A stretch of 64,000 nucleotides of DNA from Fibrobacter sp. UWP2 (lineage in GTDB: Bacteria; Fibrobacterota; Fibrobacteria; Fibrobacterales; Fibrobacteraceae). The notes under the pieces are model-generated. The model did no database searches, was not told where the DNA came from, and saw nothing but the letters and a program-made list of their open reading frames with translations. Every line of letters begins with the position of its first letter. Position 1 is the first letter of the stretch. Made by a program: the position numbers and the translations under genes. Below, piece by piece: positions 39,882-50,065 of the stretch. The stretch is taken from assembly GCF_900141705.1 (NCBI RefSeq), contig NZ_FQYM01000001.1, positions 62,001-126,000 of the forward strand. The letters are read 5' to 3'.

Positions 39882-40805
39882 ATGGATTTACGCGAAAACG
39901 AAATGATGAGCGCCCATACTTCCCTCAAAGTGGGAGGCCCGTCACGTTTTTTTGCAAAAGCAGAATCCACAGCTGACCTCGCCGAAGCCAGGCGCTTTGC
40001 CCAGGAGCAAAAAATCCCCTGTTTTGTCGTTGGCAAGGGGACCAATTTACTGGTCAGCGACAAGGGGTTTCGGGGGCTTATCGTCCAGCTGGGCAGGGCC
40101 TACTCTAACCTGGAGAACCTCGAGGGCGCAAAGATCCGCGTCGGGGCGGCAACGCCACTGGCACGCCTCGCCCGCGAAACCATTAACCAGGGGTTCGCCG
40201 GCATGCACAAGCTCGCGGGCATCCCCGGGAGTCTCGGCGGCGCCATCTACATGAACGCGGGCGCCTACGGGCAAGAGATTTCGCAGACCTGCATCGAGGT
40301 CGAATCGGTCGACAGCGAAGGGATCGTTCGCACAAGGGCCGTCGCCGATTGCGACTTTGGCTACCGCCATAGCATTTTCCAGGAACTCGCCGCCGCGGGC
40401 AAGGGCGAAACCATTACCGCAGCCACGTTCCAGCTAACAGAAGCCAGCACCATGGGCAAATCTAGTGCCGACCTCGAAAGCGAAATGCAGGAGTGCATGG
40501 CAAAACGCAAGGCGAGCCAGCCGCTCAACATGCCGAACGCGGGTTCCACCTTCAAACGCCTTTCTGCAGGTGCCACCGAAACACCCACGCAAGTCGCACC
40601 CGGCTACTACATCGAGCAGGCGGGTTTAAAAGGTTACCGCATCGGAGGTGCCGAGGTCAGCACGCTGCATGCGAACTTCATTGTGAACGCAAGCGGCGCC
40701 ACGGCAAAAGACATCAAGGAACTAAGCGAATTCGTTCAGGCAAAAGTCGCCGAAAAATTCGGCATCGAATTAAAACGCGAAATAATTCTGCTAGGCGAAT
40801 TTTAA
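39882..40805 (+). CDS. murB: UDP-N-acetylenolpyruvoylglucosamine reductase
   Basis: 307 residues. HTSLKVGGPSRFFAKA and VGKGTNLLVSDKGFRGLIV form the FAD domain, AGIPGSLGGAIYMNAGAYG is the FAD/substrate region, GYRHSIF follows, and NAGSTFKR with HANFIVNASG closes the domain. Type II MurB by length. It makes UDP-MurNAc from UDP-GlcNAc-enolpyruvate in the cytosol. The Ser in NAGSTFKR is the catalytic acid. Divergent from the primase-like gene (42 nt gap with TATATTT promoter-like sequence). Confidence 0.96.
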   Translation: MDLRENEMMSAHTSLKVGGPSRFFAKAESTADLAEARRFAQEQKIPCFVVGKGTNLLVSDKGFRGLIVQLGRAYSNLENLEGAKIRVGAATPLARLARETINQGFAGMHKLAGIPGSLGGAIYMNAGAYGQEISQTCIEVESVDSEGIVRTRAVADCDFGYRHSIFQELAAAGKGETITAATFQLTEASTMGKSSADLESEMQECMAKRKASQPLNMPNAGSTFKRLSAGATETPTQVAPGYYIEQAGLKGYRIGGAEVSTLHANFIVNASGATAKDIKELSEFVQAKVAEKFGIELKREIILLGEF

Positions 40806-40827
40806 AACGAATGTGGGATGAGCTATC

Positions 40828-41247
40828 TCATTTGTCATTTTTTCCCGGTACCGGATCGTAGCGGTTCAGAATCCGCGTAATCATGGCATATACAACGCCG
40901 CCCATAAGTCCACCCGTCAAGTCGGCAACCAAGTCCAACACACTGCTGTCGCGGGTCTCCACAAAACTCTGGTGGAACTCATCGGTGCACCCGTAAGCGA
41001 GGGCGAGCCCCCCTACAATCAACACACGCAGCCACTGCCGCTTGGACCATTCGTTACGGGTCCAAATCATGGCGTAGCATCCGGCAAGCGTCGCGTATTC
41101 GCAAAAGTGCGCCAGCTTGTCCCAAACGTGAGGGAGGTCCTCCAGCTGTTCCACGGTCAGCGAGGAAATCTTGAAGATAATCGCCATGCAAAGAATGCAG
41201 GGCACGGCGCGGAAGAACGGATACTTTTGAAAAAGCGATTCAAACAT
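40828..41247 (-). CDS. VanZ-like membrane protein
   Basis: 139 residues with four transmembrane segments. The VanZ family pattern is DKLAHFCEYATLAGCYA and CTDEFHQSFVETRDSSVLDL, then ADLTGGLMGGVVYA. Role in envelope stress is suggested for VanZ homologs but not shown for this subfamily. Convergent with murB, 22 nt; divergent from rlmI-like, 50 nt apart. Confidence 0.88.
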   Translation of the reverse strand: MFESLFQKYPFFRAVPCILCMAIIFKISSLTVEQLEDLPHVWDKLAHFCEYATLAGCYAMIWTRNEWSKRQWLRVLIVGGLALAYGCTDEFHQSFVETRDSSVLDLVADLTGGLMGGVVYAMITRILNRYDPVPGKNDK

Positions 41248-41297
41248 CTTGGATGCAAATGTAGAAAATCGCGCCTCCTTTTTCTACATTTTACGCT

Positions 41298-42491
41298 ATG
41301 AAAGCGATTACCCTGAAGGCCGGACGCGAGAAGTCCGCATTGCGTTACCATCCATGGATCTTTAGCGGCGCCGTCGACGAAGTTGTCGGCGACCCGGAAC
41401 TTGGCGACACCGTCGAGGTGTACAGTTACCACAGCGACTTTTTGGGCCTTGCCGCCTACTCGCCCAAGTCCCAGATACGCGGGCGTTTTTGGACGTTCGG
41501 CGAGAAGGCAAATATTGACCGAGAATTCTTCAGCAATATTTTGGACCGCGCCATCGCAGCACGCAAGAGCCGCGGCTTCGACATCGCCGACAAGGAATCC
41601 GCCTTCCGCCTGATTAACGCCGAGAACGACGGCATCCCGGGCTGCATCATCGACAAGTACGGCGAAATCTACTCCGTCGAAATCCTTGCCGCGGGCGCCG
41701 AACTCCACCGCAAGGACATCTACGAATTGCTAGCCGAAAAGACCGGCTGCCGCGGCATCTACGAGCGCTGCGATTCCGACGTGCGCAAAAAGGAAGGGCT
41801 TCCGCTCCGCACGGGGACGGTCTTTGGCGAAGTGAGCGACGAGCCCGTGATTATCAACGAGAACGGCATCCTCTTCCCCATCGACGTGAAGAACGGCCAC
41901 AAGACCGGCTACTACCTGGACCAGCGCGACGCCCGACGCCGCGTAGGAGAGCTCGCCAAGGGCAAAAAAGTTTTGAACTGCTTCTGCTACACGGGCGGCT
42001 TCGGCCTTTACGCCCTCCGCGGAGGCTGCGACCACGTTTACCAGGTGGACGTTTCCAAGGACGCGTTGAAGCTGGCGAAAGACGGCATCATGCGGAACAA
42101 ACTCGCCACCGCAAAGGCGACCCACGTGGAAGCCGACGTGTTCCAGTACCTGCGCAAGTGCCGCGACAAGGCGGAAACATTCGACTTCATCGTGCTGGAC
42201 CCGCCCAAGTTCGTCGAGAGCAAGGACAACCTGCAAAAGGGCGCCCGCGGCTACAAGGACATTAATTTACTTGCAATGAAACTCCTCGCCGAAGGCGGCA
42301 TGCTCGCCACCTTCAGCTGCTCGGGCCTCATGGAAATGGATTTGTTCCAAAAGATTATCGCCGATGCCGCCGCCGATGCGCACCGCCATATGCAGATTAT
42401 CGAACGCTTCGGACAGCCCGCCGACCACCCCGTGAATACAGCCTTCCCCGAAGGCCAGTACCTCAAGGGACTCTTGGTGCAAGTCTTTTAA
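41298..42491 (+). CDS. Class I SAM-dependent 23S rRNA methyltransferase, RlmI-like
   Basis: 397 residues. Residues 1-75 are a PUA domain (RYHPWIFSGAVDEVVGDPEL GD). The methyltransferase core is VLNCFCYTGGFGLYALRGG (SAM loop), and the catalytic segment is DFIVLDPPKFVESK. LATFSCSGLMEMDLF follows. RlmI makes m5C1962 in 23S rRNA; the family and PUA fit but the site is not proven. Its TAA abuts the TAA of the GH16 gene with no gap (convergent). Confidence 0.9.
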   Translation: MKAITLKAGREKSALRYHPWIFSGAVDEVVGDPELGDTVEVYSYHSDFLGLAAYSPKSQIRGRFWTFGEKANIDREFFSNILDRAIAARKSRGFDIADKESAFRLINAENDGIPGCIIDKYGEIYSVEILAAGAELHRKDIYELLAEKTGCRGIYERCDSDVRKKEGLPLRTGTVFGEVSDEPVIINENGILFPIDVKNGHKTGYYLDQRDARRRVGELAKGKKVLNCFCYTGGFGLYALRGGCDHVYQVDVSKDALKLAKDGIMRNKLATAKATHVEADVFQYLRKCRDKAETFDFIVLDPPKFVESKDNLQKGARGYKDINLLAMKLLAEGGMLATFSCSGLMEMDLFQKIIADAAADAHRHMQIIERFGQPADHPVNTAFPEGQYLKGLLVQVF

Positions 42492-43913
42492 TTACCGCCC
42501 GCGGCCCTTGAGGTCGAACCGGCGCACTCCCGCGAACTCGTTGCCGAATTCCACAGTCCACTTGCCGTTTTTCATATAAACTCGTGAACTGTACGGAGCG
42601 ACCGTCGCATTCAAGTGCGGCACAAAAATCGCCGTCGTCGACGAATCCTTCACAGTCGTGTCTTTCGCGGTCGTGTCCTTCGTCGGGACTTCATCGCCGA
42701 GCGAAAGCAAGCGCCACATCTGATTCCATTCCCAATCGTCGGCCCAGCTCTGCACCACGCGTTCGCCGTCTGTTGTCGAACGCAGGTACATGTTGCTGTG
42801 CTGCATCTTCATGCGCACTACGGAACCCTCGTACCCGGACTGTTTTTCCATCACCACCTTCTGGTGGGCGCCTCCATTCCAATTATAAAGTCCCATGGTC
42901 ACGCCGGCGTCCGTCTTCTCGTTCGGGACTTCCACCACCACGTCGCCGAAGTTGATGCGGTAGGTGCTCGAAGAAATCGGAGTGATGGTTGCGACCGCGT
43001 TGTCGCCTGCACAGTCGCCCAGCGCAAGTGCGCCTTCATTATTTACCATGCAGGTGCCGAAGTTCATGTTCAAGATGCGCACCGTGTCGGGCTTTGCGGG
43101 CTTCGCCTGCCACACACGCACCCAGTCCGCCTCGAAATACGCCGGCTTGTCCGCGGTGATATCAATGTCGTCGCCCGCCCAGCCGCCAATGGCGAGGTTC
43201 ACGATAATGTACTGCGCCGCGAGCTGCTTGATTTCGGTCGGGCGGCTGTAGCTTGCAAACTTCTTGTCGTCAAAATAGAAGCTGAGCGTCGTCTCGTCCC
43301 ACTCCACACCGTAGTTGTGAAAGCCCGCCGAGCGGTCCACGTCATCGTCCTTATGCCCGCCGAAGGACGCCTCGTGGTCCCACGCCGAGCCGTGACTGCT
43401 GTACCAGCTCGGGTCCGTGTAGTGCAGGTAGTAATGGTGCTGCTTTCGGCTCGCGGGAATCTCGAGGATGTCGATTTCCGGAGGCCACCCGTCCTGGAGA
43501 GTCCAGAACGCGGGCCACGTACCCTTCTGTGACGGAGCCTTGAAGCGCCCTTCGATGTAGCCGTACTTCACCTCGAAATGGCCCTTGGTGTCAATCGCCC
43601 CAGAAGTGTAATCTACGGGAATTTCCTTGCCGTTGAACTTCGCCGTCCGCCCGCTCGCGTCGGGGTGCGTCTTCTTTTCGCCCTTGAGCTTGAGCGTACC
43701 GTCGGAGACAATCACATTCTCTTCGGCGCAGTAGGCACGGTGGTTGTGCGTGGGACCCCAGTTATACGTGGAGTTCCATTTTTTCTTGTCAAGGCTGGTG
43801 CCGTCGAAATTATCTTCGAACACCTTGTCCCAGCCGCTGAAATTCGCCGGAGGGTCCGCAAAGGCAAGCGATACCGCAGCCACTCCCGCAAGAACCAAGA
43901 TTTTTCTTTTCAT
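42492..43913 (-). CDS. Secreted GH16 beta-glucanase with C-terminal beta-trefoil-like domain
   Basis: 473 residues with signal peptide (LVLAGVAAVSLAFA). Residues 22-280 are the GH16 jelly roll (KVFEDNFDGTSLDKKKWN, GRFKAPSQKGTWPAFWTL) with catalytic motif EIDILEI at about 150 (nucleophile and acid/base Glu). The fold with GTWPAFW and HYYLHYT fits laminarinase-type beta-1,3-glucanases more than lichenase; specificity is inferred. Residues 295-410 look like a ricin-type beta-trefoil carbohydrate-binding domain. A short Lys/Asp-Thr linker follows, then the last 35 residues end abruptly as VRRFDLKGRGR, where Fibrobacter sorting-like domains usually go on. It acts on cell-wall glucans outside the cell. 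Confidence 0.9.
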   Translation of the reverse strand: MKRKILVLAGVAAVSLAFADPPANFSGWDKVFEDNFDGTSLDKKKWNSTYNWGPTHNHRAYCAEENVIVSDGTLKLKGEKKTHPDASGRTAKFNGKEIPVDYTSGAIDTKGHFEVKYGYIEGRFKAPSQKGTWPAFWTLQDGWPPEIDILEIPASRKQHHYYLHYTDPSWYSSHGSAWDHEASFGGHKDDDVDRSAGFHNYGVEWDETTLSFYFDDKKFASYSRPTEIKQLAAQYIIVNLAIGGWAGDDIDITADKPAYFEADWVRVWQAKPAKPDTVRILNMNFGTCMVNNEGALALGDCAGDNAVATITPISSSTYRINFGDVVVEVPNEKTDAGVTMGLYNWNGGAHQKVVMEKQSGYEGSVVRMKMQHSNMYLRSTTDGERVVQSWADDWEWNQMWRLLSLGDEVPTKDTTAKDTTVKDSSTTAIFVPHLNATVAPYSSRVYMKNGKWTVEFGNEFAGVRRFDLKGRGR

Positions 43914-43958
43914 ATCCTAATCCAACCTCATCCAAACAAGGAATTTAATATTCTCTCA

Positions 43959-45287
43959 CTAACCAGGTACTTCACTTAGCCAAAATTTACGTATATATTT
44001 TATAAAATCAGGGATAGCGGTGTCGTCGCCCTTCGTAATATTATCCCGAATCTTGCCAAGACGACCCGACTTGTCAGCACCTCTTGCCCATTCGGCGATT
44101 TCTGTAATCTTTTCAGAATCGTCCCATATTCCATCATCAGCCATATCAGTTGATATTTCTGTCAAAAGATCCACGAACTCAGCCTCGCTCCTGTCTCCCT
44201 GAAGTAAAATGGTAAGAGCAAGTAATTTGGCATCATTTTCGCCATCCCCAAATATATACATAGATTCCGCATCATCTGTGCCGGTCGTATCTATGTGAAA
44301 TTGGTTTAAAATTTCACAGAGTGCCGCACGTTTAGCCTGCTTAAACGTTTTCTTTTCTCTTGTAACAAGATAATAAACACGTTCAAGTTCCAAGTGCGTC
44401 AAAACATTCATATTCGCCTCGCTACGCTTACGCATATCCGTCATCCCAGATAAACTAATTTGTCCATCCGAAATACGTCCCGACACAGGATTTCTATAGA
44501 AGCCTCTAAAACGAAACTTCGCATATTGAGAAACCAAGTCTCTTGCCGCAAATTTGTAAAAACCGTAATCACGAGTTACCTCTCCGATCTGGACAACACC
44601 TGTCGTCTTCAAGGTTTTACCATCACTGAGTTCAAGCAACAAAACTTCTGATCCCTTCAGAAAAAATCCCTTTCCCAAGAAATCAACCGCAGCGTTTTGA
44701 GAAAGTGTATCCGGTTTTTCTGCACCTTTCAACGGAACCGTTAAGGAAACTTCCCCACAAATTAGCGTATACGCGGAATCCGTAAGATCAACAATGGAAC
44801 ACCCCCTGCTTTCATCGCCCTTCTCGCCAGTATCCCCTTTCTCGCCTTTTTCGCCAGTGTCGCCCTTTTCGCCCTTCGCACCATTCAACACAACACCGAT
44901 GCTGTCGCCGTTGCAGACAATCTTGAGCCCGCTCTTGTCGGCAAGTTCTTCCGTAGAGCAACTATAGTCTTCGCCCTTCACATATACAGTATCCTTGCTG
45001 CCTTTTACAACAACCGTATCCTTGCCGCCCTGAACATAAACAGTATCGATTTTGCCCGAAAGAGAAATCCATTTTTCATCGGAGCAAATACGAGCAGAAG
45101 ACTCGCCCTTCACAAAAGCCTGTGCACCTTCGTTCTCGGCACCGCATTCTGGCAAATCCTTTTCTGCGGAGACAACATCCATGCCGACCTGATTGACCTG
45201 CGTGATGTTTTCCGTAGTACTTTCATCGCATGCTGTATAGAAAAAGATGAACAGGAGTCCTAAAACAAGCTTTCCAAAAGACGCCAT
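43959..45287 (-). CDS. Lipoprotein with collagen-like Gly-X-Y repeat and shared helical module
   Basis: 442 residues. Lipobox is FFYTAC. Residues 80-125 contain short VYVQGGKDTVVVKGSKDTVY repeats. Residues 134-155 are a collagen-like run with period 3 (units GEK, GDT). Residues 220-440 are the same helical module as residues 50-290 of the FISUMP lipoprotein: FYRNPVSGRISDGQ, VLTHLELERVYYLV, DDGIWDDSEKITEIAEWA. No FISUMP domain follows. It is AT-rich compared with the neighbours. Function unknown; a surface or adhesive role is inferred from the lipobox and repeats. It lies upstream of the GH16 gene on the same strand, 45 nt away. Confidence 0.8.
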   Translation of the reverse strand: MASFGKLVLGLLFIFFYTACDESTTENITQVNQVGMDVVSAEKDLPECGAENEGAQAFVKGESSARICSDEKWISLSGKIDTVYVQGGKDTVVVKGSKDTVYVKGEDYSCSTEELADKSGLKIVCNGDSIGVVLNGAKGEKGDTGEKGEKGDTGEKGDESRGCSIVDLTDSAYTLICGEVSLTVPLKGAEKPDTLSQNAAVDFLGKGFFLKGSEVLLLELSDGKTLKTTGVVQIGEVTRDYGFYKFAARDLVSQYAKFRFRGFYRNPVSGRISDGQISLSGMTDMRKRSEANMNVLTHLELERVYYLVTREKKTFKQAKRAALCEILNQFHIDTTGTDDAESMYIFGDGENDAKLLALTILLQGDRSEAEFVDLLTEISTDMADDGIWDDSEKITEIAEWARGADKSGRLGKIRDNITKGDDTAIPDFIKYIRKFWLSEVPG

Positions 45288-45390
45288 ATTGTTACCTCAA
45301 AATCCATCGCATCTTAATTTATGTTATTGCATACAAAAAATCAATAGGCACTAGGCTGCAACAGCGCCAAATACGCCCCAAAAGCAAAGA

Positions 45391-45412
45391 ATCCCGGCGT
45401 AAAGGCCGGGAT
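45391..45412 (-). terminator. Probable terminator of the TPR gene
   Basis: ATCCCGGC/GCCGGGAT 8-bp stem with a 6-nt loop; the minus strand downstream is T-rich but has no clean T run. Confidence 0.5.
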
Positions 45413-45438
45413 ATGCATATTGTATTTTACACCATTCA

Positions 45439-46827
45439 CTATCGCGCGCGGCGCGGCAGTTCAGAAGCATGCTTTTCGAGCCACACGGCATCTTCGAGTG
45501 CACGTTCGGCCTCGGTGGCCCAGTCAGAATCGGGGAACTGCTGAACCACTTCACGGTAGCGCGTCACGGCGCTGTGGAAGTCACGCATTTCGCGGTAGAT
45601 GTTGCCCATCTGGAGCATCGCGAAGTAACGCTCGTCGGGGCTGATCTCCGTATCGAGCAGGGCCTTGTACATCTGTAGGGCGGCCTCGAAGCTCCCCGCC
45701 TTAAAGAGCATGTTCGCATTGGCGATAGAGTTGCCTTCCGCCGTGGCGGCCTGCGGTTCCGCCTTCGGTGCTTCAACTACCTTGGGCGTATCTGCAACGG
45801 GGGCCGGTTCGGCTGCCGCGACTGCCTCGGCAGGGGTTGCGCTATCCTGGACCGCAGGGGCGTTGAGTTCCGCCAGGCGGTCCTCGGCGGGCTTGCGGAA
45901 ACGTCCATCGGGAGCGGCCTTTTTCAGGTAGGCGGCGAGGGATTTCTTTTCCAGCTCCTTGCGGTTGGTCTTCTGGTAGACCATGGCGAGGTAGTAGTTG
46001 GCGTCGTTACCCTGTTCCGCGTAGGTCAGGCCCTTCTTCAGGTTGAACTCAGCCTTGTCGAACTCGCCCATTTCGTAACGGGTCACGCCGGCATAAAAAT
46101 AGGCACCCGCATGCCCAGGCTTTTTCGAAAGCACTTCGCGCCACAGCGGGGCGGCTTCTTTGTACTTGCCCTCGGCGAGCAGCGCCTTGCCCTTTTCAAA
46201 GGGGTCCTCGCTTGCCGCGGCGGGTTCCGCTTTGGCAGGTTCGGCCTTGGGCGCCTCGGCGACCTTAGCGGGCTCTTTGACGGGCTCCACCTTGGCGGGT
46301 TCTGCAGCTTTCGCAGGCTCTGCGGCAGGAGCGGGTTCCGCTTTTTGCACTTCGGCAATCTTCTTGGTCGGCACGGCGGGCTCCGCGGCAGGTGCGGGCT
46401 CCGCAGCCTTGGCCTCGGCGACCGGCTCTGCGGCAGGAGTCGCCTCTGCAGCGACTTCCTCGGCAGGCTTGTTCTTGGGGTCCTTCATGCGTTCGGCGTC
46501 GGCCTTAGCCTTTTGCCCCAGCAGCTCGTACACCTTGGCGGCCCCCTCGTAGGCGGCGCTCATGGACGCGTTAAACTTGTATGCAAGACGGTAGTTGGCA
46601 AGGGCGCCACTGTAATCCTTCATCTTCACGCGGACTTCGGCGGCGGCAAAATAGGCGTCGGAATTCCTGGGGTCCTCCGCCAAAATGGAGCGGTATTCGC
46701 CCAGCGCCATGTCGTATTCGCCCTTCGCCTCAAATCGGGCGCCCTGCTCCAAGCGCGGGTCGGCGGCAAGCGAGCTGGAAATTCCAAAGAGACAAGCCAA
46801 AGCAATCGCAGAAATCCGAATATTCAT
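45439..46827 (-). CDS. Periplasmic TPR-repeat protein with Ala/Pro/Glu-rich linkers
   Basis: 462 residues with a signal peptide (MNIRISAIALACLFGISSSL AA). Three TPR blocks: residues 25-105 (RFEAKGEYDMALGEYRSILA, YFAAAEVRVKMKDYSGALAN), 205-310 (GKYKEAAPLWREVLSKKPGH, EMGEFDKAEFNLKKGLTYA) and 370-455 (KAGSFEAALQMYKALLDTEI, MRDFHSAVTRYREVVQQFP). Two low-complexity Ala/Pro/Glu/Lys linkers connect them. TPR blocks are protein-protein scaffolds; partners unknown. The third block looks like the CpoB/YbgF C-terminal TPR, which is a possible role in Tol-Pal function but unproven. Confidence 0.82.
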   Translation of the reverse strand: MNIRISAIALACLFGISSSLAADPRLEQGARFEAKGEYDMALGEYRSILAEDPRNSDAYFAAAEVRVKMKDYSGALANYRLAYKFNASMSAAYEGAAKVYELLGQKAKADAERMKDPKNKPAEEVAAEATPAAEPVAEAKAAEPAPAAEPAVPTKKIAEVQKAEPAPAAEPAKAAEPAKVEPVKEPAKVAEAPKAEPAKAEPAAASEDPFEKGKALLAEGKYKEAAPLWREVLSKKPGHAGAYFYAGVTRYEMGEFDKAEFNLKKGLTYAEQGNDANYYLAMVYQKTNRKELEKKSLAAYLKKAAPDGRFRKPAEDRLAELNAPAVQDSATPAEAVAAAEPAPVADTPKVVEAPKAEPQAATAEGNSIANANMLFKAGSFEAALQMYKALLDTEISPDERYFAMLQMGNIYREMRDFHSAVTRYREVVQQFPDSDWATEAERALEDAVWLEKHASELPRRAR

Positions 46828-46872
46828 GTTTTAAATGTAGTAAAAAGTCCAGGGAGAAATGGCGAAAAAAAA

Positions 46873-46902
46873 CAAACCCTCGATACAATCGGGGGTTCGT
46901 TT
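46873..46902 (-). terminator. Terminator of the groESL operon
   Basis: AACCCCCGAT/ATCGAGGGTT-type stem with a short loop followed on the minus strand by TGTTTTTTTT, 40 nt after the groEL stop. Confidence 0.85.
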
Positions 46903-46938
46903 TGGAGGATGTTTAAACGTTCCGAGCGAACGGTCTTA

Positions 46939-48606
<1,668 letters not shown>

Positions 48607-48888
48607 TTAGAGCGTCGCGATGACGTCCGGTTCCTTCACGATGAGGTAGTTTTCGCCATCGACGGTGACTTCGGTGCCGCTGTACTTGCCGTAGAGCACC
48701 ACGTCGCCCACCTTGACTTCCATCGGGACAATTTCGCCCTTGTCGTTCTTGCGGCCCGGGCCCACGGCCACGACCTTACCCTGCATGGGCTTTTCCTTGG
48801 CGTTATCCGGAATGAAGAGTCCCGAGGAGGTCTTCTGTTCGGCTTCGGCCGGCTTGACAACGATTCGATCTGCTAAAGGCTTGATCAT
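48607..48888 (-). CDS. groES: 10 kDa chaperonin GroES
   Basis: 93 residues, [20 protein letters not shown], mobile loop [24 protein letters not shown] and [15 protein letters not shown]. Cap of the GroEL ring. AGAGGTAAAAAA precedes the ATG. The upstream region carries a sigma-54-like promoter and two palindromes but no CIRCE element recognisable by eye. Confidence 0.97.
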   Translation of the reverse strand: MIKPLADRIVVKPAEAEQKTSSGLFIPDNAKEKPMQGKVVAVGPGRKNDKGEIVPMEVKVGDVVLYGKYSGTEVTVDGENYLIVKEPDVIATL

Positions 48889-48943
48889 TTTTTTACCTCT
48901 TGTTTGCGGGCTTTTGGGTATTTTGCCCTTTGTTTAAACTTTG

Positions 48944-48956
48944 GTCCAAATTGGAC
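48944..48956. promoter_or_regulatory. Palindrome upstream of groES
   Basis: GTCCAAATTGGAC, a perfect 13-nt palindrome (6-bp arms, 1-nt centre), between the candidate promoter and the groES start. If the promoter at 48981 is real, it lies about 15-25 nt after the start of transcription and could be an operator or early hairpin. Confidence 0.4.
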
Positions 48957-48980
48957 TGCCTTGTTTTCGCCGCTAAAACA

Positions 48981-48995
48981 GCAAAAGCCGTGCCA
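48981..48995 (-). promoter_or_regulatory. Sigma-54-like promoter of groESL
   Basis: On the minus strand TGGCACGGCTTTTGC matches the -24/-12 consensus TGGCACG-N4-TTGC, with GG and GC 10 bp apart. It ends about 92 nt before the groES ATG. No strong sigma-70 promoter was seen in the same gap. A sigma-54 gene and enhancer-binding protein are outside the window, so this rests on sequence match alone. Confidence 0.4.
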
Positions 48996-49067
48996 AACCA
49001 GTATTATGGCGAATATTGGCAAGGTTTTTGCACTAGGGCAGGTAGAGAGACGCCGAAAAAACACCGC

Positions 49068-49090
49068 CTTTGTTTCATTTTGAAACAAAG
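49068..49090. promoter_or_regulatory. Perfect 23-bp inverted repeat between XRE gene and groES
   Basis: Arms CTTTGTTTCA and TGAAACAAAG with 3 nt between. The region 48889-49198 otherwise has no gene; it holds the sigma-54-like site and the 13-nt palindrome. The repeat may be the operator of the XRE protein or a terminator; no T run follows on either strand close by. Confidence 0.45.
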
Positions 49091-49198
49091 ATGCCGCTCA
49101 CGTTTCAAAACGGAACCATTCTACAGTATCAGCAGAAATACGACCGCAGAGTCATCCCTACAGCACCCACAACACACTATCCTCCCCACGAGAACAAA

Positions 49199-49543
49199 CT
49201 ACCTGAAGCGTTTAGGCCGTCCGCGACGACCTCGCCCAGTCTTTTTTATGTACTCCGAGGGATTTGACGGTTCCGCCGCCAGCCGGTCCAATTTTTGACT
49301 TTCTGCTATGTATATCGAATCGAATTTCTCCGACATCATGGCGGGTGAAAGTCCCATGCCCCTGGCTAAAGAACAGAAGTTTTCGAAAGACGGACAACGA
49401 TGACCGGACTCCAGCATCGATATGAACTGACGGGTCAAACCCGACTGTAGCGATAGTTGCTTTTGTGTAATCAACGTTTCCTGCCTTACGCGCAAGACCA
49501 ACTGTTGGAAAGCCTTGCAGAACAAGTCATGATCGTAAGTCAT
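49199..49543 (-). CDS. XRE-family helix-turn-helix regulator
   Basis: 114 residues from ATG 49543; a TTG at 49582 would add 13 residues. Residues 15-70 are the helix-turn-helix (VRQETLITQKQLSLQSGLTR QFISMLESGHRCPS). The C-terminal tail is basic (KKTGRGRRGRPKRFR). It resembles cI/Cro-type regulators. It is transcribed toward groES in the same direction and could act on the palindromes in the gap; this is inferred from position only. Confidence 0.82.
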   Translation of the reverse strand: MTYDHDLFCKAFQQLVLRVRQETLITQKQLSLQSGLTRQFISMLESGHRCPSFENFCSLARGMGLSPAMMSEKFDSIYIAESQKLDRLAAEPSNPSEYIKKTGRGRRGRPKRFR

Positions 49544-49700
49544 GGAGGAAATTTTAACTATAGAGTTGTCGCGACCGTGCAATCAGTTGTTTGCAAAATT
49601 GTAAGCGTTTTGTAATATTTTGTTTTTCAACTTTTAGAAACAATAATTTCTCATATAAAAAGCTGGACGAGCTAGTCACCTCGCCCTATCGTCAGTATAA

Positions 49701-49737
49701 AAGAAGAGCCCCCCCCTTTACGAGGGGAGCTCTTCTT
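49701..49737 (-). terminator. Terminator at the left end of the repeat array
   Basis: AAGAAGAGC/GCTCTTCTT stem with C/G-rich core, followed on the minus strand by TTTTATA. It lies just after the last tRNA-like 3' end of the array (minus strand reading). Confidence 0.7.
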
Positions 49738-49738
49738 T

Positions 49739-50036
49739 CTGCGGGTGCCAGGACTCGAACCTGGAGCGGGTTTTAGACCGCACGAGCCTTAAAGCCAACT
49801 TGAACGTCACGTTGGGCTCGTGCTCTCGCCACCACGACTCGTTAATACGAGTCGCTTGCGGCTCACGGCGATGACCGCACGGGCCTAATTTCTTAAAAAT
49901 ACGCCGGTTATAGGCTCGTGCTCTCGCAACCGCCCCTGTTTAATAACAGGGGCTTTGTTGCTCACAAAGGCCCCAGTTCCTCGTCCTAAATTCGGTATTA
50001 CACAAAAAGCCCCTCTCTTATCGAGAGGGGCCTTTT
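49739..50036. repeat. 298-bp tandem repeat, unit 1
   Basis: Begins with the 29-bp segment CTGCGGGTGCCAGGACTCGA... that is identical to the 3' end of the tRNA-Arg gene (T arm and acceptor 3' strand on the minus strand). The rest forms long stem-loops and a terminator hairpin (50009-50032). It differs from unit 2 at two positions by eye. No open reading frame or recombinase gene is inside. The 49544-49700 stretch to its left shows nothing recognisable. Confidence 0.85.
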
Positions 50037-50065
50037 CTGCGGGTGCCAGGATTCGAACCTGGAGC

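Noticed and set aside
48889-49198. CIRCE element of groESL
   Set aside because: No TTAGCACTC-N9-GAGTGCTAA or close variant was seen in the gap.
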